The position numbers and the translations under genes are program-made. From the NCBI GenBank assembly GCA_022578605.1, contig MU394067.1:248001-312000 (forward strand): a stretch of DNA of 64,000 nt, written 5' to 3'. The notes under the pieces are model-generated. The model did no database searches. It had not been told where the DNA came from and saw nothing but the letters and a program-made list of their open reading frames with translations. Each line of letters starts with the position of its first letter. Position 1 is the stretch's first letter. This document shows, piece by piece, positions 35,101-47,048 of this stretch. The DNA is from Camillea tinctor (Eukaryota > Ascomycota > Sordariomycetes > Xylariales > Xylariaceae).

Positions 35101-36710
35101 GTGACTGCCCAGGCGTTGACCCGGGGTATCAGCCGGGCGACCTTGGCTGTATTGCCCACCCCGCTCTCAATCTGCTGAGCCTCGTCTAGACATACTCTCC
35201 ACCAATCAAGTTGGGTTAAAGGAGATTTTAAAGGCTCGTACTGCTTTTTGTATCGCATCGAGCGGTCTGGAGGAGACTCTGTAAAATGAATATCGGCCTG
35301 GAGAACACTGTAGGTAGTGATGACAACGTCACAGTTCGCCAACTCAAGTAGCGTTCGACTGGCTTCTTCTTCTGGGGCTTCGGAGTGAGAAATTTCCTTA
35401 ACGCCCTCGTAAGTTGTTACATGGAGCTCGGGAGCATGCTTCTTGAATTCCGAGAGCCACTGCCACCACAGGGACGGTGGTGTCACGATCAAGGTAGCCC
35501 CAGTTGGCCGAATTTTCTGATTCGTATCAGGATTCACAATCGTGGGTGGGTACGAGGATCGCTTATGCATCAATATCAGGCTTATGATCTCAATTGTCTT
35601 GCCCAACCCCATTTCTTCAGCAAGGATTCCACCTTTGAAGCCATTCTCCCACTGCTGAAACGGAGTGACATCTTTGGTCACAATATGATAAAGATCGCTA
35701 AAGTAGGCTACTTTACCATCAGCATCATTAAAGGACCTAAAGGAAAGAGGCAAATCAGATGCTGAGGGCGAAGTATATGGCACGAGCTGTAGTGGTTTTC
35801 TATTGTCTTGATCATCGGTGCTGACTTTCATCCCTTCTCTCATCAAGAGCCATTGGACAGCTCGGCATTGGAATGGAAACAATGTTGAATTAAGCCCTAC
35901 AATAGCATCAGGTGGTATATCAGAATAGCTATCGTCAGGCATGAATGCCGCCTCATAGAACGCCTGAGGTTGAAGTTTCTCGGCGGTATTATCATGATTG
36001 CCGTTCAGTGATGTGAAGAAGGTATTCAGAACTTGCTGGCTCAGGGAGCGTTGAGCTGTACTGCGCAAATCATGCATAGCAGGATTCCAGTTCAGCTCGA
36101 AGGTGAAATGCATGCTATCAGTGTCACTATCCCGCTCTAAGACAAGATTGGTAGCAACCCAGAGAGCACCTTCATTGGCTGGATCCTCACGGCTGCGGTT
36201 CATTACATGCAGTACTGCCAAGAGGCGATTGTTGAATGTAGACTGGTCGAGAGGTATATGGGACTTGAAAGCACCATTTTGAGATTGGGCGTGCGATGAG
36301 ACATTTAGAATCTCGGCGCTCTCATCATGGCGGAGTTTGATGTATTGGTCCACGTTTGTGAGAGTTATCGGATGGTCTCTACTGGCTACAGAGATATCTA
36401 GATGTGTTGGTCTAGAAAGGGTGAGTGATTCCCGTGCAATAACTACCGGTTCAACATCGGCAGCGACTCGAGCCCGTTTCGAGGGACGTTCACTAGCATC
36501 AGCAGTACCAGCAGCATCAGCGGGTAGTGCATACAAGAACTCGAGAAATGCTTTAGGAAATGGGTCTGCATAGTATTAGGTTAGTAAATACATATCTACA
36601 TATCTACACACTACTTTGGGAAAGGAGTCAAACAAACCATTGACATGTGCATGTTCAGCCTGTACGACAGATTTAGGGCGACGGGCCACGGCCCGTCGAG
36701 ACGGACCCAT
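32109..36710 (-). CDS. SNF2-family ATPase with RING finger, Irc20/SHPRH-like E3
   Basis: Exon 1 (36710-36638) and one very long exon (36565-32109) give 1509 residues. A split SNF2 motor is clear: the Walker A region GGILAEEMGLGKTIEIISL at about 335-355, the DEAQ box (LDEAQQIES) near 483, TGTPV near 505, then a C-terminal RecA half with SIIFSQFKNFLF near 1285 and IARVHRIGQ near 1365. Between the two halves sit a long coiled-coil and charged insert and a C3HC4 RING finger, CIICQSDIT...CGHQFCKACI...CPMCQTRL, about 1154-1195. This order, with the RING nested in the helicase, is that of yeast Irc20 and animal SHPRH, nuclear ubiquitin ligases linked to recombination and replication stress. The first exon carries a basic RRAVARRPK stretch, a possible nuclear signal. 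It is the longest gene in the window. Confidence 0.92.
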
Positions 36711-37792
36711 GATGAAGGTGATGCTAGCGCCGATCACTTTGAAGTTAGCCAGGTACTTGTGATTATATGAGGGTATTGTAGTCTGAGGGTGTAACTGTTG
36801 CACGACGATGCCAGCACAGCCTGGTGCACGGATTAAATGTGTAGAATAAGGTGAGACAAAAAAAGAAAAGAAAAGTGATAGGGAGAGGGAAGGGAAGGGA
36901 AGGGTGTTAGAGAATGTTAGAGGGGGGAAAAGCAATATGAATTAGGCATGTAAATGCCCCTGCTCTGTTAGTTGATTTACCTAATTCCCGGCTGATCAGC
37001 GCTTATCAAGATAGGAATTAAACTGCTAAGCTCCAGGCAGCTCCAGACAGGGAGGTTCCAGTGTGCGGGATGGCTCACAGACGCGTTGACGCGCGCTGAG
37101 TTTAATAGATTGCATCCAGCTGCAGTCAGCTGCACAGCATATAAGAAAGGTGTCACGTCAGCCGTAGGTGATATCAAAGATGAGGCTTGAAATTCCTGGA
37201 CTGTTGATGAGAATAACTGAACACGCCGACAAAAGGAAATGAATGTTTTGCAAGAAGTAAACCTGATGGAAGGGTAAATAAAAAAACAAACAGTTGTCGA
37301 GGCACAAATACCATAACCTAAATCTATTTTCCTTCCATTTACACTATTGTTCCTACAATTATATAAGCTAGTGGGGTTAATTGTGCGTGCATGGCAACCA
37401 AAAAGGTTTACCCCACATCCAAGTCAATTATGTTGATACATAGGTACTTACCTTACGATACATTAGTACCAGCCAGATAGACTGTATGGACCCCATATGC
37501 AGCGCCTCCCCCACCATTACTTTTCATCGGAGCCCATGAAAATCCTTCACCCGATATTTTATGGGTCTCTCAATTGAGACTTAATTGAAAGCTGCCCCAA
37601 TCCACTATCAACTTTTTGAGGTTGCGGTTGAATTATCGTGTGAGGCCAGACTCGCGAGGGTTATACAGCAAGGAATTGTTGTCAACACACGTGGAATATT
37701 CCTTAATAATAATGATGATGACCTGACCTGACCTGATATAACCCTTCCTTGAATTGAGATATATATCCAAACACACAAATACTTTTTTCGCC
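36711..37792. other. divergent promoter region
   Basis: A 1.1-kb spacer between the Irc20-like gene and mS41. The frame at 36576-36935 overlaps the first exon and leader and is not a gene. GACCT repeats (CCTGACCTGACCTGA, 37721-37735) lie about 60 bp before the mS41 start. Nothing else is recognised. Confidence 0.5.
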
Positions 37793-38707
37793 ATGGTGCG
37801 CATAAAGGTAGAGCAGATCCATCCCCTCTTCCATGCCTCCTCCTTCTCCCCCTTCTCCCCCTTCTCCCCCTTCTCCTCCTTCTCTGTATTTTGAAGCTTT
37901 GTACCCCCTACCTAGACACAGAATTATATACATATCTAACTTCCAACCTCTCTCTATCTCCAGCCAATCCTCAGCCCGCACACCCTGCGCGGCCTACTCA
38001 ACCTCACACCCACCACCCCCTCCATAACGACCTCCACCCTCCTCCACCAGCAGCAACACCGCGCCGCCAGCTCCTTCCCGCGCATCCCGGCGCCCACGCC
38101 CTTCGTCCCCGACGTGGCCACCTTCCTGACGCTCATCGGGCGCGGGCTCTCCGCGCACGCCGCCAAGTTCCCGACCTGGGAGTCCTTATTCGCGACGACC
38201 AGCGACCAGCTGCGGGAGCTGGGGATCGAGCCGCCGCGCACGCGGCGCTACCTGCTGCAGTGGCGGGAGCGGTTCCGGCGGGGCATGTACGGGATCGGGG
38301 GGGACCTGCAGCACGTGGTGGAGGGGCGGGGGGAGCTGCGCGTCATCGAGGAGGAGCTGCCGGACGAGGAAGCCGCGGCGAAGCTCACGCCCGAGGCGCG
38401 CGCGCGGCTGCTGGCGCGGCGGCCGCAGCGGTTCGTCGTCAACGTGCCGCCGGGCAAGCGCATCGGCGACTGCGGGCCCGACGACGTGCACCGCGTGACG
38501 GGGTTCGGGGTGCGGGGTGCGGGCACGATTTTCGGCCCTTACGCGCTGCCGCTGAAGGCGGGCGAGGGCGCCGTCGTGGCGGTCACGCCGGATATGTGGG
38601 AGTTCAAGCGGGGCCGCAAGATCGATGGTGGTGAGCGGAGGCGCACCGAGGTGCGCTACAAGAAGCGCATTGCTGAGCGTAGGGAGGCGCGCGAGCGGGG
38701 TCAGTAG
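37793..38707 (+). CDS. Mitochondrial small ribosomal subunit protein mS41 (IGR motif, Fyv4-like)
   Basis: A 15-nt first coding exon (37793-37807, MVRIK) and a second exon (37964-38707) give 252 residues. The intron has a CTAAC branch point and holds a CTTCTCCCC minisatellite. The N-terminus (1-50) is a Thr/Ser/Arg-rich mitochondrial presequence. The IGR domain begins with DVATFLTLIGRGLSAHAAKF (about 54-73) and continues through the helix WESLFATTSDQLRELGI and RRYLLQWRERFRRGMYG. This motif defines mS41 (yeast Fyv4), a structural protein of the small mitoribosomal subunit. The C-terminal half (about 130-252) is a filamentous-fungal extension ending in a basic RRTEVRYKKRIAERREARER tail. Coding GC content is much higher than that of the flanks. 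Confidence 0.9.
37838..37880. repeat. CCCTTCTCC minisatellite in intron 1 of mS41
   Basis: Four tandem, nearly identical pyrimidine units (CTTCTCCCC and variants) lie within the 156-nt first intron, about 60 nt before the branch point. Units are 9-10 nt, so copy-number change would not touch the coding sequence. Confidence 0.75.
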
Positions 38708-39150
38708 TAAGAGAGAAAAGAGGGTGAGAGGGGGGAAGGAAATTTAAGACGGAGTAACAAAAAAAAAAAAAAAAAAGCAAGTGTACCTACTATGAGGGAG
38801 GAGAGGAAAGACAGGGAATGGTAGAAAAACAAAAAGAGAAAGAAAAGTCCTGCCTGTACGTAAAGTATGCTCTACCATGCATGTAGCTTCGGCATATATT
38901 GTTGTAAATTATGGAGGTTATATATTTCCCATCCCCGAAAAAACAAATAGTCTCGTACTCATCTATTTATATGGGAAGAATGACCTCTCTTTCCAAGAGG
39001 TGTGAAACTCCTAAACGCCATCCCTGTATGCGGCAATCTTTTTGTCATTCCTCCGCCCCCCTGCCCCGACCTCCTTCTCCCTTCTTTTTTTCCCAGTTAT
39101 CCAGTTTTTCATGCAATATGTGTGTATATGTGTACATATCAACTCTATTA
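38708..39150. other. spacer between convergent genes
   Basis: The 3' flanks of mS41 and the CDK7-like gene. It includes a run of about 18 A (38759-38776) shortly after the mS41 stop and T/C-rich sequence (39040-39110). No gene is supported. Confidence 0.5.
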
Positions 39151-40475
39151 TTACTTTGCGGCCCCAAAGTCCAATTTTCTCGCCACCTTGCTACCCCGGT
39201 CGTCGTCTAGGACACCAGGTCGTCTCTTGAGGTCGGCACCAAGCTTGTCCTGCTGGCTCTGACCATTCGACTTCTTGGGCAGGTCCTGCTTACGCGTCGG
39301 CTTGGGGTCCTTGTGCCACCACTCGTGCTTGAGCATGTCGCGGGCCGTGACCCGCTTCTTAGGGTCGAGGATAAGCGTCTTCATCAGCAGGTCCACGCCC
39401 TCGTAGCCCACAGTGCCGAACATAGCCATGTAGTGGTCGCGGCCGCGGATGGGCACCACCTCCTTCTCGACCGTGTACTCGGGGAGCTTGGTGACACCGG
39501 GCCAGTTCTCCTCCGTCGGCGTGCCGATGGCCTGACAAATGAGGTTGATCTGGTGCATCTCGGTGTTACCGGCGATGTACGGGGTGCGGATGACGAGCTC
39601 GGCGAAGACCAAGCCCACAGACCACACGTCGACGGCACCCGAGTAGTGCTTGGCGCCGAAGAGCAGCTCCGGGGGCCGGTACCACCGCGTGATGACATTG
39701 GAGGTCATGGGCTTGTACGGGTCCGAGAAGCTCCGCGCCAGACCGAAATCGGCCAGCTTCACCTCCCCGTCCGCAGCGATGAGCAAGTTGTTCGGCTTGA
39801 TATCGCGGTGGAGCACGAAGTTCTCGTGGCAGAACCAGACGGCGCGCGTCAGCATGCCCATCCACGCCTTGATGTCCGCCGCACCGTACCGCACCCGGTC
39901 CGTGTCGCGGATCAGCATTTCTAGGTCGCCCAGGGGCAGGTATTCGAGAACCAGGTTCAGGTTCTGGTCCTTAGAGGAGAAGACGGAATGCAGGGTTATG
40001 ATATTGGGGTGAGACAGCTCCTGGAGGTGCTTGATTTCGCGGACAGCATCAGGGGCCATACCCTCGGTGTACTCCTTCTGGACCTTGATCTTCTTGATGG
40101 CAACGAGCTGGGAAGTGTCGTTTCGAAGGAAGCCGAGGTAGACGTTGGCGTAGGTACCTTCACCGAGCTTCTTACCTGGGGAGCGAGAACGCGCGGGTTA
40201 GTCCCTAGCTGCTGCTTGGATTTTTTATCACGTCATTATAACCACGAACCTTTGACATATTTACGCTTCTCCTCCTCGTTGAGCTGCTCAGCCAAATCGA
40301 GAGAGGCAGATTGGACAGCGGCAGCAGCATTTGGTGCCACCTGGGAAGCTAAGGGGGTCCCGTTGGTTGATGTTTGTGCTGATGCTGATGCTGCCGCCGT
40401 CTTCAGAGGAGACGACAGCGATTTGGGGTTTTGTAGAGCATCCGTCGGATGCATTACAAGCGGTGAAACCGCCAT
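39151..40475 (-). CDS. KIN28: Cyclin-dependent kinase CDK7/Kin28 (TFIIH/CAK kinase)
   Basis: Exons 40475-40250 and 40175-39151 give 416 residues. CDK7-type kinases phosphorylate Ser5 of the RNA polymerase II tail within TFIIH and, in many organisms, activate other CDKs. The kinase domain starts at about 77 with KKLGEGTYANVYLGF, followed by the ATP lysine in VAIKKIK and a PSTAIRE-like helix reading APDAVREIKHLQEL. The catalytic loop is HRDIKPNN (Asp200), the metal site is DFG (218), and the activation segment SFSDPYKPMTSNVITRWYRP keeps the Ser/Thr site of CDK7. An unusual 75-residue Ala/Ser-rich N-terminal extension precedes the domain. The C-terminus is basic (KSNGQSQQDK...RGSKVARKLDF). Exon 2 opens with GTAAG, itself a donor-like word right after the acceptor, so the junction could mislead gene finders; the chosen join restores the glycine loop. 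Confidence 0.93.
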
Positions 40476-41990
40476 GTTGACTTGGGAATTTCTTCTTCAA
40501 TAGCCTGCCTTTTTGTATACGATTCTATTCGATTTTCAAGGGTTGGTTAGACGTAGGAAGAGTGAGAGTTGGATCAGCCTTGCGAGCGATAGTGGTTGGT
40601 TTTGGAATTGATTGGTTGGATTGGAGGATAGTCTGCGATTCAAGGGACAAGGCTACTAATCTAAGTTTACTGCTTATCTGAAGTTGACCGGGAGTTGGTC
40701 AATTGACAGCGCGACAGGGTTCCTCGAAAATGCGGGTCGGCGTACCTATGTACATCCAGTAAGCAGGGGACTTTGTCGTCGTTGATTGCATAATCTTCGT
40801 GGCTGGCGTGGCTATGCGTCATGGTAAGCCACTTGCCACGGGTTGGCGTTACTTACGGAAGCTTGGCACGGGATCTTCGTTGCATATTAACCCCGAGGGC
40901 GATCTATTGGATGGATCTATCTAGTATAGGTCGGTAAGTTGTACCTACCTATGTACTTATTTCTTCCACCTTTTTTTTTTCGTGTTTCCACTTGACGTCA
41001 TTCAGTGAATACGCTCTTCAGCTAATGAATATCAACAATAGCTAGCATCCATATTCATAAGGAGAGATCAGGTAAGCATTCCAGAGGTTGGTGTTGGATG
41101 CACGCAGCTGAAAAAAAAAAATAAGAGAGAAGAGAAAAAAGAGAAAACCCTTGTTATGTATTTTAATGCACTTTGTACTTATGTACAACAACGCATTGAA
41201 TGGAATACCTGGTTTTATTTACCTACACGAGGAGTCTGGCCACGGAGACAACGGAGCAAACAATTACACCGCCCGGCGATACGCCTGGAAACATGACGAA
41301 TACACCGCACCTAACTTTTAGTTGTTGGATCAACTTCTCTGACCTGCATGTATGACTGGACCGGATGATGTGCGTCGTGTATTGCTCACGAGTCAACTTG
41401 GTAGAGGAGAAAATGGTGTATAAAATTTTTGGAATAATTGAAAGATGAAAGATAGAGGTAAAAAAAAAAATACCTAAACTAGTAAAAAAGACGGACAGAA
41501 GTAGAAAATTCAATAGTCACCTACTTACTTCGTACTTCTTACCTACTACATAACTGCATGTAAGTTAGGTTACTCAGTACCTAGGTACTTATGCACATAG
41601 TAGTACATACATACATAGTAGTACGTAGGCTGGCAGGCTGGTAAGGTAGGCTAGTAAGGTAGGACGAAAACGAGGTTGTCCGAGTCTTGGCAGGTGTGAA
41701 GTCATCACACCCACCTATCAAGCTACCTACCCTTGTCCTGGAAGTACCGGGTTGGTTTAATTGACAAGCATTTCATCTCCTCGATTTCAAAGAAGCTTTG
41801 CTTCTTTCTCGCACCTTTTCTTGTGTGAATTCTTTTTATATTATTACAATACAATATCTGCATACGACCACGCTCGTTTGTTTGCATTTTTCTTTTCTTT
41901 CGTTTTTCTTGTTTTCGCTTTTTCCTTCAATTATTTGTTTTGCCCTCTCTAGAAACTGTAGACTCGGGGAGAGTCTAACAAGCAATAACC
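40476..41990. other. divergent promoter region with palindromes
   Basis: A 1.5-kb spacer between CDK7 and the Sfk1-like gene. It holds a full CRE (TGACGTCA, 40993-41000), a perfect 14-bp palindrome AGTACCTAGGTACT (41576-41589) and several TAGGT/ACCTA and GTAAGGTAGG units (41620-41750). A pyrimidine-rich leader (41880-41950) precedes the Sfk1-like start. No coding frame is supported. Confidence 0.55.
40993..41000. promoter_or_regulatory. CRE-type palindrome TGACGTCA
   Basis: A complete TGACGTCA, the canonical target of CREB/ATF-type bZIP factors (Atf1 in fungi). It lies about 520 bp upstream of the CDK7 start and 990 bp upstream of the Sfk1-like start. Function is inferred from the motif only. 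Confidence 0.4.
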
Positions 41991-43143
41991 ATGCGGTTTA
42001 TATCTTATTGGGTATGTGATCTTTCATATGTCTTTGGTATAACCTACAGATCTCTCTTCTTTTTTTTCTTTTTCTTTTTCTTTTATTCGGTCGCCAACAG
42101 CAAACCACAAATACACTGAGGGGTTACACATTTGTTAGAGATACAACTATAGTCTTTGTTACAGCTATAGCTAGACATTGTTAATCCGGTTACTTGGTTT
42201 TGCCTCAACTAACATGCTAATGATCGTGATTAGGTTCTGCCCATTATATCCGGGCTGATGTGGCTCGCGACACTCCTAGCGCTCCTCCTCTACTGGATCG
42301 TACATGAAAATGAGAGGATGTACTCGTCCATGGGCAGCGGCCAGACCATAGCCTACATATCCGATGTTGGTGCCGATACTCTCAAGCCGCTGTTCGTCGC
42401 TGGCTGCATCATCACCACCATATTCCTTGACTCGTCCTTCATCGCCGATCGCCTATTGCGTCATAGAGGACGCCTAGTACCAAACACTTCTCTTAGTGAG
42501 AAGATACTCAGCGGCTTGTGTATATTCTTCGCCTTCGTGGGCACCATAGGTTTATGCTTCCTCTCTGGCTTCGACACCTCCCGCTATCACACGCTGCATG
42601 ATATTTTTCTGCTGCTATTTATTGCCGGCTACCTTCTATCCGCCATCTTCATATGCTGGGAGTACCAACGTCTCGGTAAAAGTACGTCCGATCCCCCTGT
42701 CTATTTACTATGGTGTAGTAGCATAGTTAAACTGACTTATTTTGATGCGTACAGAATACCGCGAACATCGCATCCTGCGCATATCTTTTTGGGTAAAGCT
42801 TACGTTCGTGATCATCGAGCTGTTGTTGGCTATCGTCTTCATAGTAGCCAACTTCCAGGGATTGTATGACCTTGCTGCTATTCTTGAGTGGGTCATCGCC
42901 TTCGTGTTCTCCTTTTACGTCTTCTCTTTCATCATCGACCTCTGGCCTGCTATGGCGACTCGTGCTGGTAGCCGTGCCGCAAGTGCCCTTGCGATGGAAG
43001 AGGCTCTCCCGGGCACACCCGGCGTGCTAGGTCAGCCGCGCACCACCCACGATAGTGATCGTACCCTGACTAGCGCCGCCGGCCACCATCCCACCAATGC
43101 GAAGGAAAACAAAAAGACGCGGAGACCGTACGCCGACTTCTAG
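41991..43143 (+). CDS. Sfk1/FRAG1/DRAM-family multi-spanning membrane protein
   Basis: Three exons (41991-42011, 42234-42681, 42755-43143) give 285 residues. The first coding exon is only 21 nt (MRFISYW). Two donors are possible at the end of exon 2 (42675 or 42681), both in frame; the second gives YQRLGKKYREHRILRISFW, closer to the family. The protein has about six hydrophobic helices: residues 6-26, a long extracytosolic loop with DVGADTLKPLF, then helices near 62, 97, 125, 170 and 195. A polar tail with a TPGVLGQPRT stretch and a basic KKTRRPYADF end follows. Sfk1 in yeast supports plasma-membrane PI4P synthesis with Stt4 and lipid asymmetry; animal relatives are FRAG1/PGAP2 and DRAM. The family call is firm; the exact role is inferred. 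Confidence 0.88.
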
Positions 43144-44839
43144 GCGGAGAGGCCGGTGTCCTGGGACTCATGACGCATCCTCTTTCTCTATCTCATCTCT
43201 AAAATCGAGAACGGAAGGAGGTGACATTATTGGGTTAATTGCTAACTTCATTTTTGAATGGGGGAAAAAGACGTAATGATGAAACGGGATGGCTGGGAAA
43301 TGGGAGGCATTATACTCTTTCTTTATTTTTTAGACTACGACCTGACGTTTTTGACACCGCAATCGGCTAAGGTGGTATAAAGGGACTGAGGTTTTTTCAT
43401 CTCCCCGAATCGAGGAAGCTAGGGGTAGTCGCATCGCACGTTTGCGACGGAGTAGGGCGTTTATGTTTCTGAATGATACCTTTTTTCTGTTTAGTCTGTC
43501 CCAGGCTACTCACTTGTGTGTCTTGATTATTGTAAAGAGAAAGAAACGTTGGGAGGATGAAAAATCGCTTCTAGGGAGATTATTATAATCATAGACCTGT
43601 ACATGATAAGGTATTCTTTTCCTCTCTCATACATTCGTCTAACAGAGAGTGTGGTTTCGGACCATTGCTTTAAGCCTTGTCGTCAAAAAATAGGGGAGAC
43701 AGGAAGGCAGAAGTCAGCTAAAAGGAAAATTGATGGAACCTTAGGAAATATGGGGGATTGCACGATGCTGAAGTCACACGGAATATTACACCATTTAGGT
43801 ACACATATGCATACACATAATCAATACACGTACTATTAGCATCGAACGCATAAATACAATCGCAGGCTTGTTAACCCACCAGGAAGCTCAAACAACATAT
43901 TCGAACAACCATTTACTGCTTAGAACCATCTTGTTGAATCTCATATCGAAAATTCAGGCTCAAAGCAGCATGACTCAAGTCCGAATGTAGTAGTTTGTTA
44001 CTGGTATACTCTCTCTCTCTCTATGCAAGTTCATAGTAGTAAATGTATATACGTAGGTTAGTAATGTAATACCCAAAGTAGCATCCATCCTGCTTCCAAA
44101 ACTCCCCGCAGTCCCTAATCGGGGAATTTCACAAGCCGCTTGCTAGCAACGGCCCCCCTCATGATTGGATCCCGGAGATATATCAAAGTACAACATTACA
44201 CAGGTACCTCGTCTTTCATCCCCACCTCCTTTTCCATATTGCCTAATCTGCCTGGAGGTGAGGGTAAGAGATCATGCGAAACCCCCAACTACCTAGGTAG
44301 TTAGACGAAGAAAGGCACTGCGTGATATGTTTATTTCTCAGACCTTTTTTAATTTAACCATTAGCTCTTTTCTCCGCGTAAGATATTTACTCCAAACTCT
44401 TGGGGAAGAGGGGGATATAAGGGATCATCAGAGTATGGATTTATGGTAGTAATTGTAGCCGTCGATCTGTATGCTTCTCTAAGCAGATCCGATGAGTGCT
44501 TTACGGGCCTAGCCTATCCTACGGCGCAGAGATGGTGCCATGCCTCAGCATGGTCGCATCGATATATAGCCTACTTTTCCGGCTTTGCTTGGCCTTATAT
44601 ATATGCTGTTCGTTCGTGAAGGGGGATATATTAGCTGCGCTGGGTAGACTCTTACGCGGAGAAAGGGGGGAAACGAACCCCCCTTCCATATACAAATAGA
44701 CAACCGATTAACCACCAAACTATGAGTGGACAGAACAATTACACTCGTTCTTGATTATCGTGACGGAGCTTCCCTTTAAGCTCTTGATTTTTCAATCCGC
44801 CCAAAATCCCCATCCACAAAACCCAGAAATATCACAATC
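43144..44839. other. spacer, 3' flank of Sfk1-like gene and protease promoter
   Basis: A 1.7-kb co-directional spacer. It has a perfect 16-bp palindrome AACTACCTAGGTAGTT at 44287-44302, a CT dinucleotide run at 44010-44022 and no supported coding frame. The small frames at 43603-43839 and 44496-44699 have no family features. Confidence 0.5.
44287..44302. repeat. Perfect 16-bp palindrome centred on CCTAGG
   Basis: AACTACCTAGGTAGTT is identical to its reverse complement. It is the longest of several palindromes with the core ACCTAGGT in spacers of this window (others at 41576-41589 and 57351-57362). Confidence 0.85.
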
Positions 44840-46300
44840 ATGGCTCGCCTCGCGCTCCCAGCGCTGCTATGCAGTCTAGCCCTCCGCCTAGCCGCCGGCA
44901 TCCCCGTCGCCGACCAACTTGCCTCAACACGCAACCACGCGGCAGCAGCAGGGCTATCCATCACATCCAACTACCACCCGCTCCCACGGATCCAGCGGCC
45001 ACCGGGTCTCTCGCGGACCTTCGACGTGCTGCGGCAGCAGCAGCGCCAAAAGCACCGCCTCCTAGCCTCCGAAGCTGACGACGACGATCCGGCGGTAGGC
45101 GTCGACCACCTGCGCGCGGAGCTGCACCAGGTGGAGTACATCATGCAGGTGGGGATCGGCGCCGGGGAGCCGTACTACATGATCCCGGACACGGGCAGCT
45201 CGGACACGTGGGTGGTGCGCGAGGGGTACACGTGCCTGGACCCGTACTACGGGCAGGAGGTCGCGCCGGAGGTGTGCGACTTCGGGCCCCTGTTCCGGGG
45301 CGACTTCCCGGGGGGCCGGATCGAGGACCAGAACCTGAACATCTCGTATCTGAGCGGGGACTACTTGAACGGGGACATGGGGTTCGGGGAGTACGTTTTA
45401 TTAACCCCCCCCTGCTTTTTCGTCTCCTTTGCGTCGCTAACCCCAAGCTCCCAGTATAACCGTGGCCAACATCACGGTGCCGTCGCAGCAGTTCGCGCTC
45501 GTGGACGTGGCCGCTTTCGGCGGCGACGGGGTGTCGAGCGGGATTCTGGGGCTCGGCCTGCGCGGGCTGACGGCGGCGTTCACCGGCAACGACCCCTCGG
45601 CCGACGGGCTCGACAACCTGGTCAACTACGCGCCGCTGGTGGAGACCATGGGCGCGAGCGGGGCGGCGGCCCCGGTCCTCGGCTTCGCCATGTCGCGCGA
45701 CGAGGCGCGGTCGTGGATCTCCTTCGGCGGGGTGCCGCCCGTGGCCGCAGGCGAGTACACGAGCGTGCCGATCCAGAAAGTATACGTCCCCCTTTCCCCA
45801 TCCGCCGCCCCCTATCCTCCCTTCCATCGCTAACTACTGCCTACTAGGGCACCCTCACCACGGGCAAAACCGACTACTTCTACTACTCGATCGGGATCGA
45901 CGCGGTGACCTGGACGGGCGGCAATGCGACCAATCTACCTAGTATGCTGGTGGACTCGGGCACGACGATCAACCTGTTCCCGCGGGAGGTGGCGGCGGCC
46001 ATCAACGCGGCGTACGACCCGCCGGGCACGCAGGAGGACAGCATGGTGTGGAGCGTGGCATGCGATGCGGTGCCGCCGGAGCTCGACGTGGTGATTGGGG
46101 GCAAGCCGGTGCGCACGCACCCGTCGAGCATGATCCTGCCCGAGACGGCGGCCGAGGGGTCGAACCGCTGCTTGTCGGGGATCGGGGCCGGGCAGCCGGG
46201 ATCGTACATACTGGGGGATACTTTTATGCAGGAGATTGTGGCGGTGTTTGATGTTGCGGAGGATAGGATGGAGCTTAAGTTTGCGCAGAGGACGGATTGA
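44840..46300 (+). CDS. Secreted pepsin-type aspartic protease (A1 family)
   Basis: Three exons (44840-45390, 45455-45779, 45848-46300) give 442 residues; introns are 64 and 68 nt. A signal peptide occupies about 1-20 (LALPALLCSLALRLAAG) and a basic propeptide runs to about residue 95 (LRQQQRQKHRLL). The bilobed enzyme shows both catalytic aspartates: PDTGSSDTW with Asp117, and VDSGTT with Asp328. The usual flanking elements are present, including ILGLGLRGL after the first lobe and YILGDTFMQEIVAVFDVAEDR at the end. Several N-x-T sites occur. There is no C-terminal GPI signal, so the enzyme is probably released or retained in the vacuole or wall rather than anchored. The tyrosine flap is not obvious. 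The gene is GC-rich compared with its flanks. Confidence 0.93.
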
Positions 46301-47048
46301 TGGATGGGCACTAGGAGGTCTAGGGAGGTAAGCCGGTTAGGATAGAATAGGGGGTGAGGTCAGATTCATCCTCAAATTTTGCACGTAATTCCCAGGCACA
46401 AGGTAGTGATATCTACTAATCCCGTAGGAATCAAACACATTGAACAATATAATTTATTTGCTGGGAAATATTCTGAAAAGAAGAAAAATTACATCATCTT
46501 AAGCATCTTGGGGGGCTGGGCAAGACTTCTTCCCAAATACCATCGGAGGTAAAACTAGCGATACGCAAGCATTCGGTTCCTAGTTAATCAATATAGGTTG
46601 AACTTCTTCGACACCCACCGCATTCTCCCAAGCTATGAGTTTTGTGTTTGAGAAATACCTAGGTTAAATGACTGTACCGTAAGTCAACCCAATAGCTTTC
46701 CATGTTTCCAAAGGCTAAAGAGGAGTTGTAGCCAATGACATGAATTAATGACAAGCCCGGATTGCTTGAATACTGTGTGCTCTTCATTGTTATCCTTGGA
46801 ACGTAGACTTTCAAGTGATAAAGTAGAAGATTCTTGTGGTAAAGGGTATTGATTCACCTAGACTTTGTTCGAACCTCTTATCCTCCAAACTCTCGCCATC
46901 TACCATAGAATTAGAAATAGTTGCTGATCCGTGTACCAAACGCTGACCTTGCGGGAAATGCTTTTGAAGCCTCGCACTCGAGATGTAACGATGTGACCTG
47001 GTTGGTCGATTGACTAGTTGACTGACTGATTGGCCGACTGACGAGGAC
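46301..47048. other. spacer between convergent genes
   Basis: The 3' flanks of the protease and SNRNP27 genes. The stretch 46985-47045 is a GACT/TTGACTAGTTGACTGACTGATTG near-repeat. No coding frame or RNA gene is supported. Confidence 0.5.

Noticed and set aside
37891..38634. 247-codon Ala/Arg-rich plus-strand frame
   Set aside because: It overlaps the mS41 exon in another register; only the IGR frame has a recognisable domain.
39313..39924. 203-codon plus-strand frame rich in Val, Arg, Asp
   Set aside because: It is the antisense shadow of the CDK7 kinase domain.
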